In this document: piece by piece, positions 1-7,210 of the stretch
Numbering within the stretch: position 1 is the first letter of the stretch
How the letters are laid out: every line of letters starts with the position of its first letter
Assembly (NCBI GenBank): GCA_015657395.1
Contig: JADLKI010000009.1
Span: forward strand, 241,324-252,899
Reading direction: 5' to 3'
Length of the DNA stretch: 11,576 nucleotides
Source of the DNA: Spirochaetales bacterium
Lineage (GTDB): Bacteria; Spirochaetota; Spirochaetia; Treponematales; Rectinemataceae
The notes under the pieces: model-generated
What the model was told of the DNA's origin: nothing
The model's database searches: none
What the model saw: only the letters and a program-made list of their open reading frames with translations
Translations under genes and position numbers: made by a program

Positions 1-1
1 G

Positions 2-310
2 ATGGCTGGGTATATTCAGATTGCAGAAATTGGGACTAGTAAAAATAAAGGAATTTCTACTGGTGCAATGCAGGCTGCAGAAGATGAGAATTCTGTTTTA
101 TTTAATGGATTAGCAGAGTATGAAACTGCTTTAAAGATCAAACAATTTATCGAAGCGCAAATGATTAAATTAAACGCTGGAGCTAGTACGACTGTAACTC
201 AATCACTATCTTCAGCTGATGAAATTATTAAGTTTAAGGCATTGCTTGACCAAGGAATTATTAATCAAGATGAATTCGATGCAAAAAAGAAACAGCTACT
301 TGGTTTGTAA
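2..310 (+). CDS. C-terminal part of a SHOCT-domain protein (5' end outside window)
   Basis: The reading frame is open to the left edge, so the ATG at position 2 is probably internal. The last roughly 33 residues match the SHOCT pattern: a short helix with IIKFKALLDQGII, then a turn, then EFDAKKKQLL at the very C-terminus. SHOCT is a short helical oligomerisation or tethering motif common at bacterial C-termini. The preceding 60 residues (GYIQI, then ENSVLFNGLAEYETALKIKQFIE) resemble the end of a bacterial PH-like domain, a frequent partner of SHOCT. No signal peptide or membrane segment is visible in the part present. It is the gene of cassette 1, whose attC lies at 2400 beyond an inserted IS. 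The role is unknown. Confidence 0.75.
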   Translation: MAGYIQIAEIGTSKNKGISTGAMQAAEDENSVLFNGLAEYETALKIKQFIEAQMIKLNAGASTTVTQSLSSADEIIKFKALLDQGIINQDEFDAKKKQLLGL

Positions 311-421
311 TAATTATTTTTGTTTAGGAATAATGCCATAATCATAAAATTGTATAATGCTTATAAAAAAAATATTAGCGATTGAGGTTTTAAATATAAT
401 AAAAAATTTGAGTTTATTTAA

Positions 422-426
422 TAGTG
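422..426 (+). repeat. Left target-site duplication of IS1634-family element (TAGTG)
   Basis: TAGTG sits immediately before the left inverted end at 427 and is repeated at 2371-2375 immediately after the right end. A 5-bp direct repeat of this kind is the expected footprint of insertion and shows the element is complete at both ends. Confidence 0.85.
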
Positions 427-556
427 CTGGCGTTGTACAGTGTTTAGCGAGCAAATGACTAAGGGTTCAGAGCAACTACTTATGGTAAAGCAAATAAGTG
501 ATTGTACGCGTCACACAAAACAATTAAAGGTGTAATACTAGATATAAACTAATATC

Positions 557-585
557 TATACAAATAAGAATAATTAGTCTATACT
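557..585 (+). promoter_or_regulatory. Possible promoter of the IS1634 transposase gene
   Basis: TATACT (580-585) is a good -10 candidate. A weak -35 (TATACA, 557-562) lies 17 bp upstream. The start codon is only 10 bases downstream of the -10 and has no clear Shine-Dalgarno sequence, so the transcript would be nearly leaderless. This could keep transposase translation low. Based on motif matching only. Confidence 0.35.
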
Positions 586-595
586 ATGTATTACT

Positions 596-2269
596 ATGAA
601 TATACGAACCACAACCTCCGTTCAGGGCTCCAAAACCTACCACTATGTGCAGCTTATTCAAAGCGTGAGAGATGAAAAGACCGGAAAACCAAAAACTATC
701 GTCCTCTACAACTTCGGAAAACCTGAAGATGTCGATGTCGACGCGGTCAGAAAGCTTATCGTCACTTTATCGACGCTTCTTCCTCATGGTGAATTGGGAA
801 TTGAACCATCCTTGGGCAGTGCCATTGGCGAGGAAGCGCTCACCTTTCTCGAAGCCCGTGATTTTGGTGGTATCTGGCTTCTGGATGCATTGTGGCGACG
901 TTTGGGGATGAACAAGGCTGTCGAAGGGCTTCTCGACGATAGAGCATATAAAACGCCCGTGGAACGGCTCATGTTTGCCATGGTCTCCTCCCGAATCCTT
1001 TCCCCTGGTTCAAAGCTTTCAATTGAACACTGGGTAGAAAAGAATACTTATATTCCAGGGCTCCCGAGCGTGGAGGTGCACCAGCTCTACCGTGCCATGG
1101 ATCTGCTTGTTGGCTCATCGGAACAGCTTCAACATGCCATCTTTCAGGAAGTATCCAAGAATATGGATCTCGATGTTGATCTTTTGTTTTTGGATACTAC
1201 GAATACCTTCTTCGAAATCGACCATGAAGACCTTGGCGAAGAAGGAGTGCGGAAACGGGGACATAGCAAGGACAATCACCCTGAGCTGCCGCTTATATCC
1301 ATTGCCTTTGCGGTAACCCGTGGAGGAATACCGGTACGGTGCTGGGTGTTCCCGGGGAATACCAGTGACCAGAATATCGTGGAAGAAGTAAAGCGGGATC
1401 TTGGGAAGTGGAATCTTGGGAACATCATCATGGTGGAAGATGCGGGGTTCAACTCCAGCGATAACCGAAGGGTCCTGCGGCGATGCGCAGGGCATTATAT
1501 CATAGGTGAGAAGCTGCGAACGGGGAGTGCTGGAGTCAGCGTGGAGGCGCTCCATCGCAAGGGTCGCTATAAGACACTTGCGAATGGCCTTTCGATCAAG
1601 GAGGTGATCACCGACGAAGGTACGGCCGCCATGCGTCGATATATTGTGGTCAGGAATCCTGAAAGTGCATCCAGGGACAAGAAGATACGAGATGATATTG
1701 TCGTCGTTGTGCAGCAAAAGCTCGATGAGCTTACACAACTTTCAGGCGAGGCGCATACCAAGCAAGCCTGTATATTGCGAAGCCATAGCGCCTATGGAAG
1801 ATATATTCGACAGGACGAACACGGGAGACTCTTTTTGAATACCGAGAAGATCGCGTCGGAAGAGCTTCTGGATGGCAAGTTTTTGATAAGCACGTCCGAC
1901 ATGACCCTTTCTGCTGAGGATGTTGTTGCAGGATACAAACAATTGTCGGAGGTGGAACGGGTATTCCGCGACATGAAAAATATCCTTGATCTCAGGCCTG
2001 TGTATCATCGTCTGGAAGAAAGAATTCGCGCCCATGTGCTTTTATGCTGGCTCGCCATGGTCGTGGTTCGCTATGCAGAAAATGAATCAGGTCTTACCTG
2101 GCACAAGATCATTGGCATGATTGATTCGATCCGTCTTGGCAGGATCGGCACGAAAGCCGGGACATTCTGGTACACGACAGCCTTAAGCAATGATTCAAAA
2201 ACGCTTTTCAACGCGCTGGCGGTGAAAGAACCTCCCAAGCTATGGGCTGCGGAGCTCGATAAAACATGA
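596..2269 (+). CDS. IS1634-family DDE transposase
   Basis: This 557-residue protein catalyses cut-and-paste movement of the IS in which it lies. Length and overall pattern fit the IS1634 family (IS4-like DDE enzymes). The N-terminal segment (residues 10-45: KTYHYVQLIQSVRDEKTGKP) is typical of the family. Candidate catalytic residues are D200 in LFLDTTNTFFE, D282 in IMVEDAGFN, and a glutamate (E452 or E454) in the LSEVERVFRDMK block; the last is followed by LDLRPVYHRLEERIRAHV, the conserved signature of the group. The frame is uninterrupted, so the enzyme may be active. The ATG at 596 gives the family's usual N-terminus, although no ribosome-binding site is evident. Closest family assignment is from recognition of motifs, not from a search. 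Confidence 0.92.
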   Translation: MNIRTTTSVQGSKTYHYVQLIQSVRDEKTGKPKTIVLYNFGKPEDVDVDAVRKLIVTLSTLLPHGELGIEPSLGSAIGEEALTFLEARDFGGIWLLDALWRRLGMNKAVEGLLDDRAYKTPVERLMFAMVSSRILSPGSKLSIEHWVEKNTYIPGLPSVEVHQLYRAMDLLVGSSEQLQHAIFQEVSKNMDLDVDLLFLDTTNTFFEIDHEDLGEEGVRKRGHSKDNHPELPLISIAFAVTRGGIPVRCWVFPGNTSDQNIVEEVKRDLGKWNLGNIIMVEDAGFNSSDNRRVLRRCAGHYIIGEKLRTGSAGVSVEALHRKGRYKTLANGLSIKEVITDEGTAAMRRYIVVRNPESASRDKKIRDDIVVVVQQKLDELTQLSGEAHTKQACILRSHSAYGRYIRQDEHGRLFLNTEKIASEELLDGKFLISTSDMTLSAEDVVAGYKQLSEVERVFRDMKNILDLRPVYHRLEERIRAHVLLCWLAMVVVRYAENESGLTWHKIIGMIDSIRLGRIGTKAGTFWYTTALSNDSKTLFNALAVKEPPKLWAAELDKT

Positions 2270-2370
2270 AATAGTTTGTAAGACTAGAAAAAACATGAAC
2301 CCTAGAGCTTAATACCTTATAGTACTATATTTTACCTGATTTATTCGTAGTACCGACTGTTCAACGCCAG

Positions 2371-2375
2371 TAGTG
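2371..2375 (+). repeat. Right target-site duplication of IS1634-family element (TAGTG)
   Basis: Direct copy of 422-426, directly abutting the right inverted end. Removing the IS and one copy restores a continuous AT-rich sequence leading into attC1. Confidence 0.85.
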
Positions 2376-2399
2376 CTAACATTTAAAATACAAAAAGAA

Positions 2400-2509
2400 A
2401 GCTAACAACTGCTTCAACCTGTCTCGGCTATTGTCACGAAACTTGCTAGTCGCTACGCTCGGCAAGTTTCGCGCCAATGGACGCCTCGCAGGTTAAGCAA
2501 ATGTTCTGC
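2400..2509 (+). other. Integron attC site 1 (short type)
   Basis: R'' is AGCTAAC (2400-2406) and R' is GTTCTGC (2503-2509). The inner arms TGCTTCAACCTG and the reverse complement of the distal arm, TGCTTAACCTG, pair except for one extra C, the extrahelical base that sets strand choice in attC. The centre folds further: CGAAACTTGC near 2438 pairs with GCAAGTTTCG near 2462. About 110 bp in total. It closes cassette 1 and adjoins cassette 2. Confidence 0.9.
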
Positions 2510-3201
2510 GGAAGGTATATGACGGAGCTATTTTAAAATGTCCGATCTATCTCCTTCTTCGCAGCCTACCTTCTTCTTTGATGAGCAGAGAGAATAAAGC
2601 CAAAGAATCAAATCGTAAGAACAGAATTAGGAAAACCAAAACCCCAGAACCCCAAACATCAAAGGGACGATCTTCCTTGCATCTCCAAGGGTCTCTTTCC
2701 CTTCGTCCGCCCTCCTCTCTCTTGGTTGCTTACTACTCACATCTTAGAGGCCTTGCTGATTAGAAAGCCTGGATAGTATTCTTTCTCAGCTTCGTATGTT
2801 TCTAGTATCTAGAAGATGATAGAAGATCCAAAAGAGCAAGAAAAATCTTAAGAACCAAAAGAACGGAAAAGAGCCCCTACGCACTCCCCACCGAAATGAA
2901 CCGCTCTTCCTCGCGTGCGCGCCTCTCCTAGTTTCTTCGTGTGCTTCACTATTGATAGCTTCTTGGTATATATTGCTTGGCACTTTTTGATCAGGCTGGT
3001 TTTCTCTTTCTCCGTCTGAAGTATCTTTCTTTGTGAACTTATGAGAATAGATGCTTTTTTGTAGATTTCCCGTGTTATGGCGCACGCGAGGTTCTTTTCG
3101 TAAGTAATCCTAAAAAACGAAGAAGAATATATTTTAAGAGTCTCTGATGGGTTTCTGGGAATGAGGAGAAGACAAGTGGGGGAATCATGCTGCATTTCTC
3201 C
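2510..3201. other. Body of cassette 2: no convincing gene
   Basis: This stretch lies between attC1 and attC2. On the + strand the longest frame (2578-2763) encodes low-complexity, charged sequence with no recognisable family. On the minus strand frames of 99 and 162 codons exist; the longer one begins inside attC2 and neither has a convincing start context or family resemblance. The sequence is less AT-rich than the other cassette bodies. A small perfect palindrome (TTCTAG-TAT-CTAGAA, 2800-2814) is present. It may be a non-coding cassette, a carrier of a small RNA or promoter, or a decayed gene. Confidence 0.55.
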
Positions 3202-3389
3202 GCAGAACAACCGCGTGAACTTGACTCGCGCTTTGTCACGATGCTTGCAGTGCTTCAGTGTCCACAAAGGAAAATGCATCGAGAAAAGGAAAAAGGCAAC
3301 AAGAAAAGTGAAGCTGGCGCTTAAACCAGCACGCATCGCGCCAACCTGCTCACGCAGGACGCGCTTCGCTGGTTACGCGCACGTTCTGC
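3202..3389 (+). other. Integron attC site 2 (long type)
   Basis: R'' GCAGAAC (3202-3208) and R' GTTCTGC (3383-3389) are perfect complements. The adjoining arms CGCGTGAAC and, from the other strand, CGCGTAAC pair with one extra G, as expected of the extrahelical base. About 188 bp. The centre is an A-rich loop of roughly 90 bases, closed by TGTCACGATGCTTGC on the left and CATCGCGCCAACCTG on the right. These blocks recur in attC3 and attC5. Confidence 0.9.
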
Positions 3390-3553
3390 GTATTTTCTGG
3401 CAAGGTACTGAATGAACAGTCCTCTGTCACGTTCTGAGCTTCTCATCCTCTCCTTTAAAAGCGAACCTAAAGAGAAACCATAGAAAGAAAAAACAGCTTC
3501 TTTGAAGTAGGGTTTTCTCATAGGTTCCTTGAGAAAGATAGATTTGGGCAGCA

Positions 3554-3591
3554 TTGACATCATTCTATTATTGTATTACATTACGTAATAC
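3554..3591 (+). promoter_or_regulatory. Promoter and palindromic operator of the toxin-antitoxin operon
   Basis: TTGACA (3554-3559) is a perfect -35. After 17 bp comes TACATT (3577-3582), a fair -10. A perfect inverted repeat GTATTAC-ATTAC-GTAATAC (3573-3591) covers the -10 and probable start point. Ribbon-helix-helix antitoxins bind such palindromes and repress their own operon, so this is the likely autoregulatory operator. AGGAG at 3592-3596 is the ribosome-binding site for the gene at 3603. Having its own promoter lets the cassette be expressed away from the integron promoter. Confidence 0.75.
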
Positions 3592-3602
3592 AGGAGACCG
3601 AT

Positions 3603-3854
3603 ATGACGAGTGTACGATTGCCCACAGATCTCGAGCGCAAGCTTGAAATGGTCGCCCGAAAAAAACGCACCTCAAAAACAAATATCATTCGGGAAGCATT
3701 AGAAAACCTCTTTACTCAGGAAGAAATCGAAAAGGATTCCTATGAATTAGGAGAAGAATATTTTGGGAAATATGGCAGTGGCGACGGCTCGCTCTCAACA
3801 ACCTATAAAAACAAACTCAAGGAAAAGCTGAATGTTAAATACCATTCTCATTGA
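3603..3854 (+). CDS. Ribbon-helix-helix antitoxin of a VapBC-like pair
   Basis: An 83-residue protein with a CopG/Arc-type ribbon-helix-helix in residues 1-42: the beta strand TSVRLPTDLERKLE, then helices around ARKKRTSKTNIIREALENLF. This part should dimerise and bind the palindrome just upstream. The acidic C-terminal half (EEIEKDSYELGEEYF and following) is the expected flexible toxin-neutralising arm. The start is fixed by AGGAGA seven bases upstream of the ATG. The last 23 bases overlap the toxin gene in another frame, the usual translational coupling that keeps antitoxin in excess. Single-gene-operon cassettes of this type are known stabilisers of large integron arrays. The exact antitoxin subfamily is not certain. 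Confidence 0.88.
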   Translation: MTSVRLPTDLERKLEMVARKKRTSKTNIIREALENLFTQEEIEKDSYELGEEYFGKYGSGDGSLSTTYKNKLKEKLNVKYHSH

Positions 3855-4254
3855 TGCTGGCCCTTTGATCGCCCTCTTTGATAAAGATGATAAGTATCAT
3901 GCTCAGATAAAAGAATTCATAAAACAAGGAAAGTATCGATTCATTACCACGATCGCCGTGATTACTGAAGTCACGCATATGCTGGACTTCAATGTCGATG
4001 TACAAATCGATTTCTTTGAATGGATGCTAAAAGACGGTGTCGTGGTACAAGAGATTGAACAGAAAGACATAAGCCGAATCATAACTTTAACAAAAAAATA
4101 TCGTGACCGACCCATGGATTTTGCTGACGCGACATTGGTGATTGCGGCAGAGAAAACGGGGATAAAGAAAATCATTAGCATTGATGCGGACTTTGATATC
4201 TATCGATTACCTGGGAAAGTAAGAATTGAAAATGTGTTTAAAGCCAATAGATGA
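3832..4254 (+). CDS. PIN-domain ribonuclease toxin (VapC-like)
   Basis: A 140-residue single PIN domain, the usual size for VapC-type toxins, which cut RNA (often tRNA or rRNA) using metal ions held by acidic residues. The acidic set is intact: D8 in ILIDAGPLIALFD, E46 in AVITEVTH, D96 and D99 in PMDFADATLV, and D118 or D120 in ISIDADFDIY. No signal peptide, so it acts in the cytoplasm. It begins inside the antitoxin gene (23-base overlap) and would be translated by coupling. Both genes are intact, so the module is probably functional. RNA target cannot be read from the sequence. Confidence 0.92.
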   Translation: MLNTILIDAGPLIALFDKDDKYHAQIKEFIKQGKYRFITTIAVITEVTHMLDFNVDVQIDFFEWMLKDGVVVQEIEQKDISRIITLTKKYRDRPMDFADATLVIAAEKTGIKKIISIDADFDIYRLPGKVRIENVFKANR

Positions 4255-4394
4255 TTATCTCAGAGCCTCTCTCAGCATCTTATTTTCTCTTTTGAGAGTC
4301 AGAGAGGAGAAGAAAATATAAAAAAATCCCTTGTTTCATCTATTTCTATAGAGGTTTATCATTCTCATTGAATAATCAAAGATATGAAGGAGAA

Positions 4395-4586
4395 GCAGAA
4401 CAACCGCGTGAACTTGACTCGCGCTTTGTCACGATGCTTGCGGATTTTATTCAGTGTGTGAAACACTAAAGGCCAACAAACGGCTAAAGAGTTCATAGAA
4501 GAAACCTAAAAGGTCGCGTAATTAGCACGCATCGCGCCAACCTGCTCACGCAGGACGCGCTTTCGCAAGTTACGCGCACGTTAGAT
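4395..4586 (+). other. Integron attC site 3 (long type)
   Basis: R'' GCAGAAC (4395-4401) and R' GTTAGAT (4580-4586, belonging to cassette 4). Arms CGCGTGAACTTG and, from the opposite strand, CGCGTAACTTG pair perfectly apart from one extra G. About 192 bp. It shares long blocks with attC2 at both ends (TTGACTCGCGCTTTGTCACG and ACGCATCGCGCCAACCTGCT), while its central loop has diverged. Confidence 0.9.
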
Positions 4587-4609
4587 TGCCTGTATCCCGG
4601 AGAGGAAAC

Positions 4610-5204
4610 ATGGCTATAATAAAAATACCTCATTTTAATGATAATTATTATGAAATATGCTCTGCTTTATCAGTAATAATAAGTATTAATAATAAAATCC
4701 GATCAATGACGGAGTCTGTTGTTGCTGATTTAATGAAAGATGAAATCTTTGATGATGACCCAGAAGTAAATGCGAGCTTATATGAACAAGTATTGTCTTA
4801 TAATAGAGAAAATGTTGAAAAAGCTAATATATATTCTTATATTTTACTGGCTTGTTCTAGTATAGAAAAACCTGTCATTTATTACAAAGTGATGGCTTAC
4901 CCCAAAAAGAAAGAATGAAGGCTATGGAGACTATTTCAAGAGAGTAAAGGTTCCCCAAGCCATGTCAGATACAATAGTAGGCAATCTAAATGATTTATTT
5001 GCTTTACGGCATTGGATTGCACATAGAAACGGAAGAACTGAGCTCCAAGATTTGTCTGAGGCTGAGAAAAATGCTATAAAAAGAGCTAATGGTGCCATTT
5101 CGATTGATAATACTTATATAATAATAAGTCATGAGTATATAGATAATATAATAAAGACCGTAGATTTATTTATGAAACAAGTTGCAAAATTAAAATATGA
5201 ATGA
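4610..5204 (+). pseudogene. HEPN-like domain protein, interrupted by one frameshift
   Basis: Two open frames, 4610-4918 and one from 4893 to 5204, join into one protein of about 197 residues if one base is removed from the run CCCCAAAAA at 4900-4908. The joined reading goes from YKVMAYPK into KNEGYGDYFKRVKVPQ without a gap. The second part carries FALRHWIAHRNGR, an R-x4-H motif (5007-5024) typical of HEPN domains, many of which are metal-independent RNases in toxin or phage-defence systems. The start is the ATG at 4610, set by GGAGAGG at 4599-4605. It is first in cassette 4, directly after attC3. As written the motif half is not translated from the ATG, so the gene is dead, phase-variable, or has a sequencing error. 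HEPN subfamily not determined. Confidence 0.65.
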
Positions 5205-5237
5205 ATATTTCACAAAAGCAATAATTAGGAGGAACAG

Positions 5238-5561
5238 ATGAAAAAATATCATTTTGTAATATTTACATTTTTTCTTATTGTAAGTTGTACTACCTACAAA
5301 CCTGAAGGATTTACAGGTGGCTATTCTGAAATTCAATTAGGCGAAAATATATTTCAAGTATCTTTTCGGGGTAATGGATTTACAAGTTCTGAAAGAGCTG
5401 CAGATTTTTGCCTACTTCGCTGTGCAGAATTAGCAAGTGAAAAAGGATATAAATTTTTTTGCCATTATTGATTCAGAAAAGTCTTCTAAAACATCTATAT
5501 ATACAACGCCAAGTAATTCGAGTACTTCAATTAACGTCTATCCTTCAGGGAACAATTATAA
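5238..5561 (+). pseudogene. CC0125/CC1285-like lipoprotein, 5' fragment, frameshifted and cut by IS3
   Basis: A strong GGAGG (5228-5232) precedes the ATG at 5238. The product begins with a lipoprotein signal peptide, MKKYHFVIFTFFLIVSC, with the lipid-bearing cysteine at residue 17, so the mature protein would be membrane-anchored outside the cytoplasm. GGYSEIQL, FQVSFRGNGFTSSERAADF and LLRCAELASEKGYKFF match the CC0125/CC1285 lipoprotein pattern as I recall it. The frame stops at 5471. Removing one T from the run of seven at 5454-5460 restores FFAIIDSEKS and an open frame up to the IS3 element at 5562. The 3' fragment lies at 6842-7018. The biological role of this family is not established. 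Confidence 0.65.
5556..5561 (+). repeat. TTATAA flanking the left side of IS3 copy 1
   Basis: TTATAA abuts TGAGCC at the left end and is repeated at 6841-6846 after GGCTCA at the right end, as a target duplication would be. Because the hexamer is palindromic, its exact length (4 or 6 bp) and whether it belongs to the IS cannot be settled from this copy. IS3-family duplications are usually 3 to 5 bp. Confidence 0.6.
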
Positions 5562-6840
5562 TGAGCCCCTCTGTCAAGACAGAGAAAGATGAAAAATAAG
5601 GTGGACTTTTGCTCCCCTCATGCGATTTCTTTGAGTTCCCTAACAGGGAATCTGCTCCAATACATCGTGTCCGGAGTCTCATACTCCAGCGACTGGTGAA
5701 ATCGCTCGCTATTGTAAAACTTCATATAGCGAGCAAGTCCTTCTTTCAATTCTGACATCGTCCGATAGTCCTTGAGGTAAATATCCTCGTACTTCAAAGA
5801 TCGCCAGAACCGTTCCACAACGATGTTGTCCAAAGCCCTGTTGACGCCGTCCATGCTGATCCGTATACCATGCGATTCCAACACCGACACAAAGGCGTCA
5901 GAAGTAAACTGGCTCCCCTGGTCCGTGTTGAAAACACCCGGTACTCCATAATGGGCTATCGCCTCTTTCAAGTGCCGATACACAGAATTGAGCGTCCATA
6001 GTGTTCGACACTCGCCACGAGAGAACTTTCCTGGAATACAGGTCAATGATCGTAACCAGGTACACGTAGCCACCCGAAAGCTTAAGGTACGTTATGTCAG
6101 ACGCCCACACCTGGTTCGGCAGCCAGATGTGCATTCCCTTAAGCAGGTACGGATACTTCTTTGAACCCTTTGCTGGCTTTGAAAGCTGTAGCCCTGGGTA
6201 GATAGCCCGTAAGCCCGCTTTCTTCATGATCCTTCGAACCTGCTTTCGTGTAACGCCTAAGTATCGAGTTCTCTTGCCATCCTCCGGTACCCGTAGAACG
6301 GTTTTTCTTTCAGTACCTCGAGAATAGCTTCTAAAACAGCCAAATCTGTATCTTCCGCTACCTCCTTAGGCTGATAGTAATAGGATGACCTCTGTATCCC
6401 AAGAATCGCACATTGCTGTGCTATTGAAAGCTCAGGATGATCGGCTTCTACCATTTCGGTTTCGGTCCCGTACAGTTGTTTGAATTTTTTTTTAAGGTAG
6501 TCGTTTTCAACCTGGAGTTGGCCTATCTGTTTGTACAGTTCATCCTTTTGGCGTTCGGCTTCTTCAGAAGCTTTCTCCTTCCCTTCTTTCTCAAAGACCA
6601 TCGACGCATGTTCCATAACCTGCTTTTTCCAGAGCGCAATCATGTTCGGATGGACCGCGTAGGTGGTTGCCAGTTCCTGTAAGGTCTTCTCGCCCTTCAG
6701 GGCTTCCAGGGCTACTTTGGCCTTGAATGCTTTGTCGTACCGCTTTCTCATACCCAACTCTACGCCTCCCGCTTCGTGTCCCGCAAGGAGGAGCGGTCTA
6801 CCTTATTCCCTTGCTAATCCTGTCCAGTTTTCACGGCTCA
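5562..6840 (-). mobile_element. IS3-family insertion sequence, copy 1
   Basis: 1279 bp, the usual IS3-family size, inserted antisense into the cassette 4 lipoprotein gene. Both ends start TGAGCC read inward (5562 on the + strand, 6840 on the minus strand) and further in share CTG-ACAG with mismatches, so the inverted ends are imperfect. The left end also contains a small perfect hairpin, CTCTGTC-AA-GACAGAG (5569-5584). Copy 2 at 11221 has the same first 355 bases apart from one A in a homopolymer, so the two are very recently related. Confidence 0.88.
5618..6751 (-). pseudogene. IS3-family transposase (OrfA-OrfB), frameshifted
   Basis: Read from the minus-strand ATG at 6751. Residues 1-50 form an OrfA helix-turn-helix (MRKRYDKAFKAKVALEAL, TLQELATTYAVHPNMIALWK), followed by a leucine-zipper-like coiled coil to LQVENDYLKK. 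At a run of nine A (6485-6493) the frame passes directly into OrfB (SIAQQCAILGIQRSSYYY). A frameshift follows near 6265-6275 after GYRRMAREL; the next frame resumes RYLGVTRKQVRRIMKKAGL. A second, in the AAA run complementary to 5966-5968, precedes AIAHYGVPGVFNTDQGSQFT. The DDE residues are all encoded: D in ASDITYL, D in NTDQGSQF, E in VVERFWRSLK. So the catalytic parts are present but not in one frame. It is either an inactive copy or affected by sequence errors. Confidence 0.88.
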
Positions 6841-6846
6841 TTATAA
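6841..6846 (+). repeat. TTATAA flanking the right side of IS3 copy 1
   Basis: Matches 5556-5561 on the other side of the element. The same hexamer also adjoins IS3 copy 2 at 11215-11220. Confidence 0.6.
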
Positions 6847-7018
6847 ATATTTATGGCAGTGCACACACTAAACAACTGGAGGACAAACATATATAATATC
6901 AAAGCCTCGCTCTACTAACACTATCATCTGTTTCAAAGAAAAAAGCGAATTCAATGGGATCGCTTATGAAGTAGAATATGTAAAAAAGTCAATAAAGCTA
7001 AAATATAATATGAATTAA
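6842..7018 (+). pseudogene. CC0125/CC1285-like lipoprotein, 3' fragment beyond IS3
   Basis: In the frame ending TAA at 7016-7018 the sequence reads TTGGQTYIISKPRSTNTI, then ICFKEKSEFNGIAYEVEYVKK. This is the expected C-terminal block of the lipoprotein whose 5' part ends at the IS (GQTY-I-KP-R-TNTI-CF-EK is the recalled family pattern). Just before it, the NIYGSAHTK reading lies in a different frame and the TTGGQ frame contains a TAA at 6869-6871, so at least one more indel separates the parts. The gene is therefore both split and eroded. Nothing else is seen between 7019 and attC4. Confidence 0.6.
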
Positions 7019-7075
7019 TCTTTGATATCGATGATAACTTTGTTGTATAAGCAATTATTAAATAGCTAATCCGCA

Positions 7076-7185
7076 ATCTAACAACCGCGTTGACTTGTCA
7101 TTGCTGTTGTCACGGTTTGTGCTTCGTCACTTCGTTCCACACAAACCGCGCCAATGGCGCAATGCAAGTCACGCGCACGTTAGGC
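7076..7185 (+). other. Integron attC site 4 (short type)
   Basis: R'' ATCTAAC (7076-7082), extended leftward to CAATCTAAC to match cassette 4's own start. R' is GTTAGGC (7179-7185). Arm CGCGTTGACTTGTCATTGC pairs with CGCGTGACTTGCATTGC from the opposite strand, leaving two unpaired T bases. Centre: GGTTTGTG near 7114 pairs with CACAAACC near 7140. About 110 bp. Confidence 0.9.
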
Positions 7186-7210
7186 AGGCCCTTCGGGCTC
7201 GAGGATAAAA

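Larger units (their letters stand above)
427..2370 (+). mobile_element. Complete IS1634-family insertion sequence
   Basis: The element is 1944 bp. Its left end (427-441, CTGGCGTTGTACAGT) and the reverse complement of its right end (2356-2370, CTGGCGTTGAACAGT) agree at 14 of 15 positions. It is flanked by a perfect 5-bp duplication, TAGTG. It carries one transposase gene. Its coding part is visibly richer in G and C than the AT-rich cassettes around it, which fits recent arrival. It sits in the 3' non-coding part of cassette 1, between the SHOCT gene and attC1, so it enlarges that cassette without breaking the gene seen here or the attC. Confidence 0.9.

Noticed and set aside
1115..1738. 207-codon minus-strand frame inside the IS1634 transposase
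   Set aside because: Shadow of the well-supported transposase frame; its translation lacks any recognisable domain.
2578..2763. 61-codon + strand frame in cassette 2
   Set aside because: Low-complexity Lys/Arg/Ser/Pro composition without a family match or ribosome-binding site; likely chance.
2848..3336. 162-codon minus-strand frame across cassette 2
   Set aside because: It starts within attC2, runs against the array's direction, has no ribosome-binding site that I can see, and its product shows no domain or family resemblance.
4266..4307. CCTCTCT / AGAGAGG inverted repeat after the PIN toxin, considered as a terminator
   Set aside because: The loop is long, the stem is short and no T run follows it, so a rho-independent terminator is not supported.
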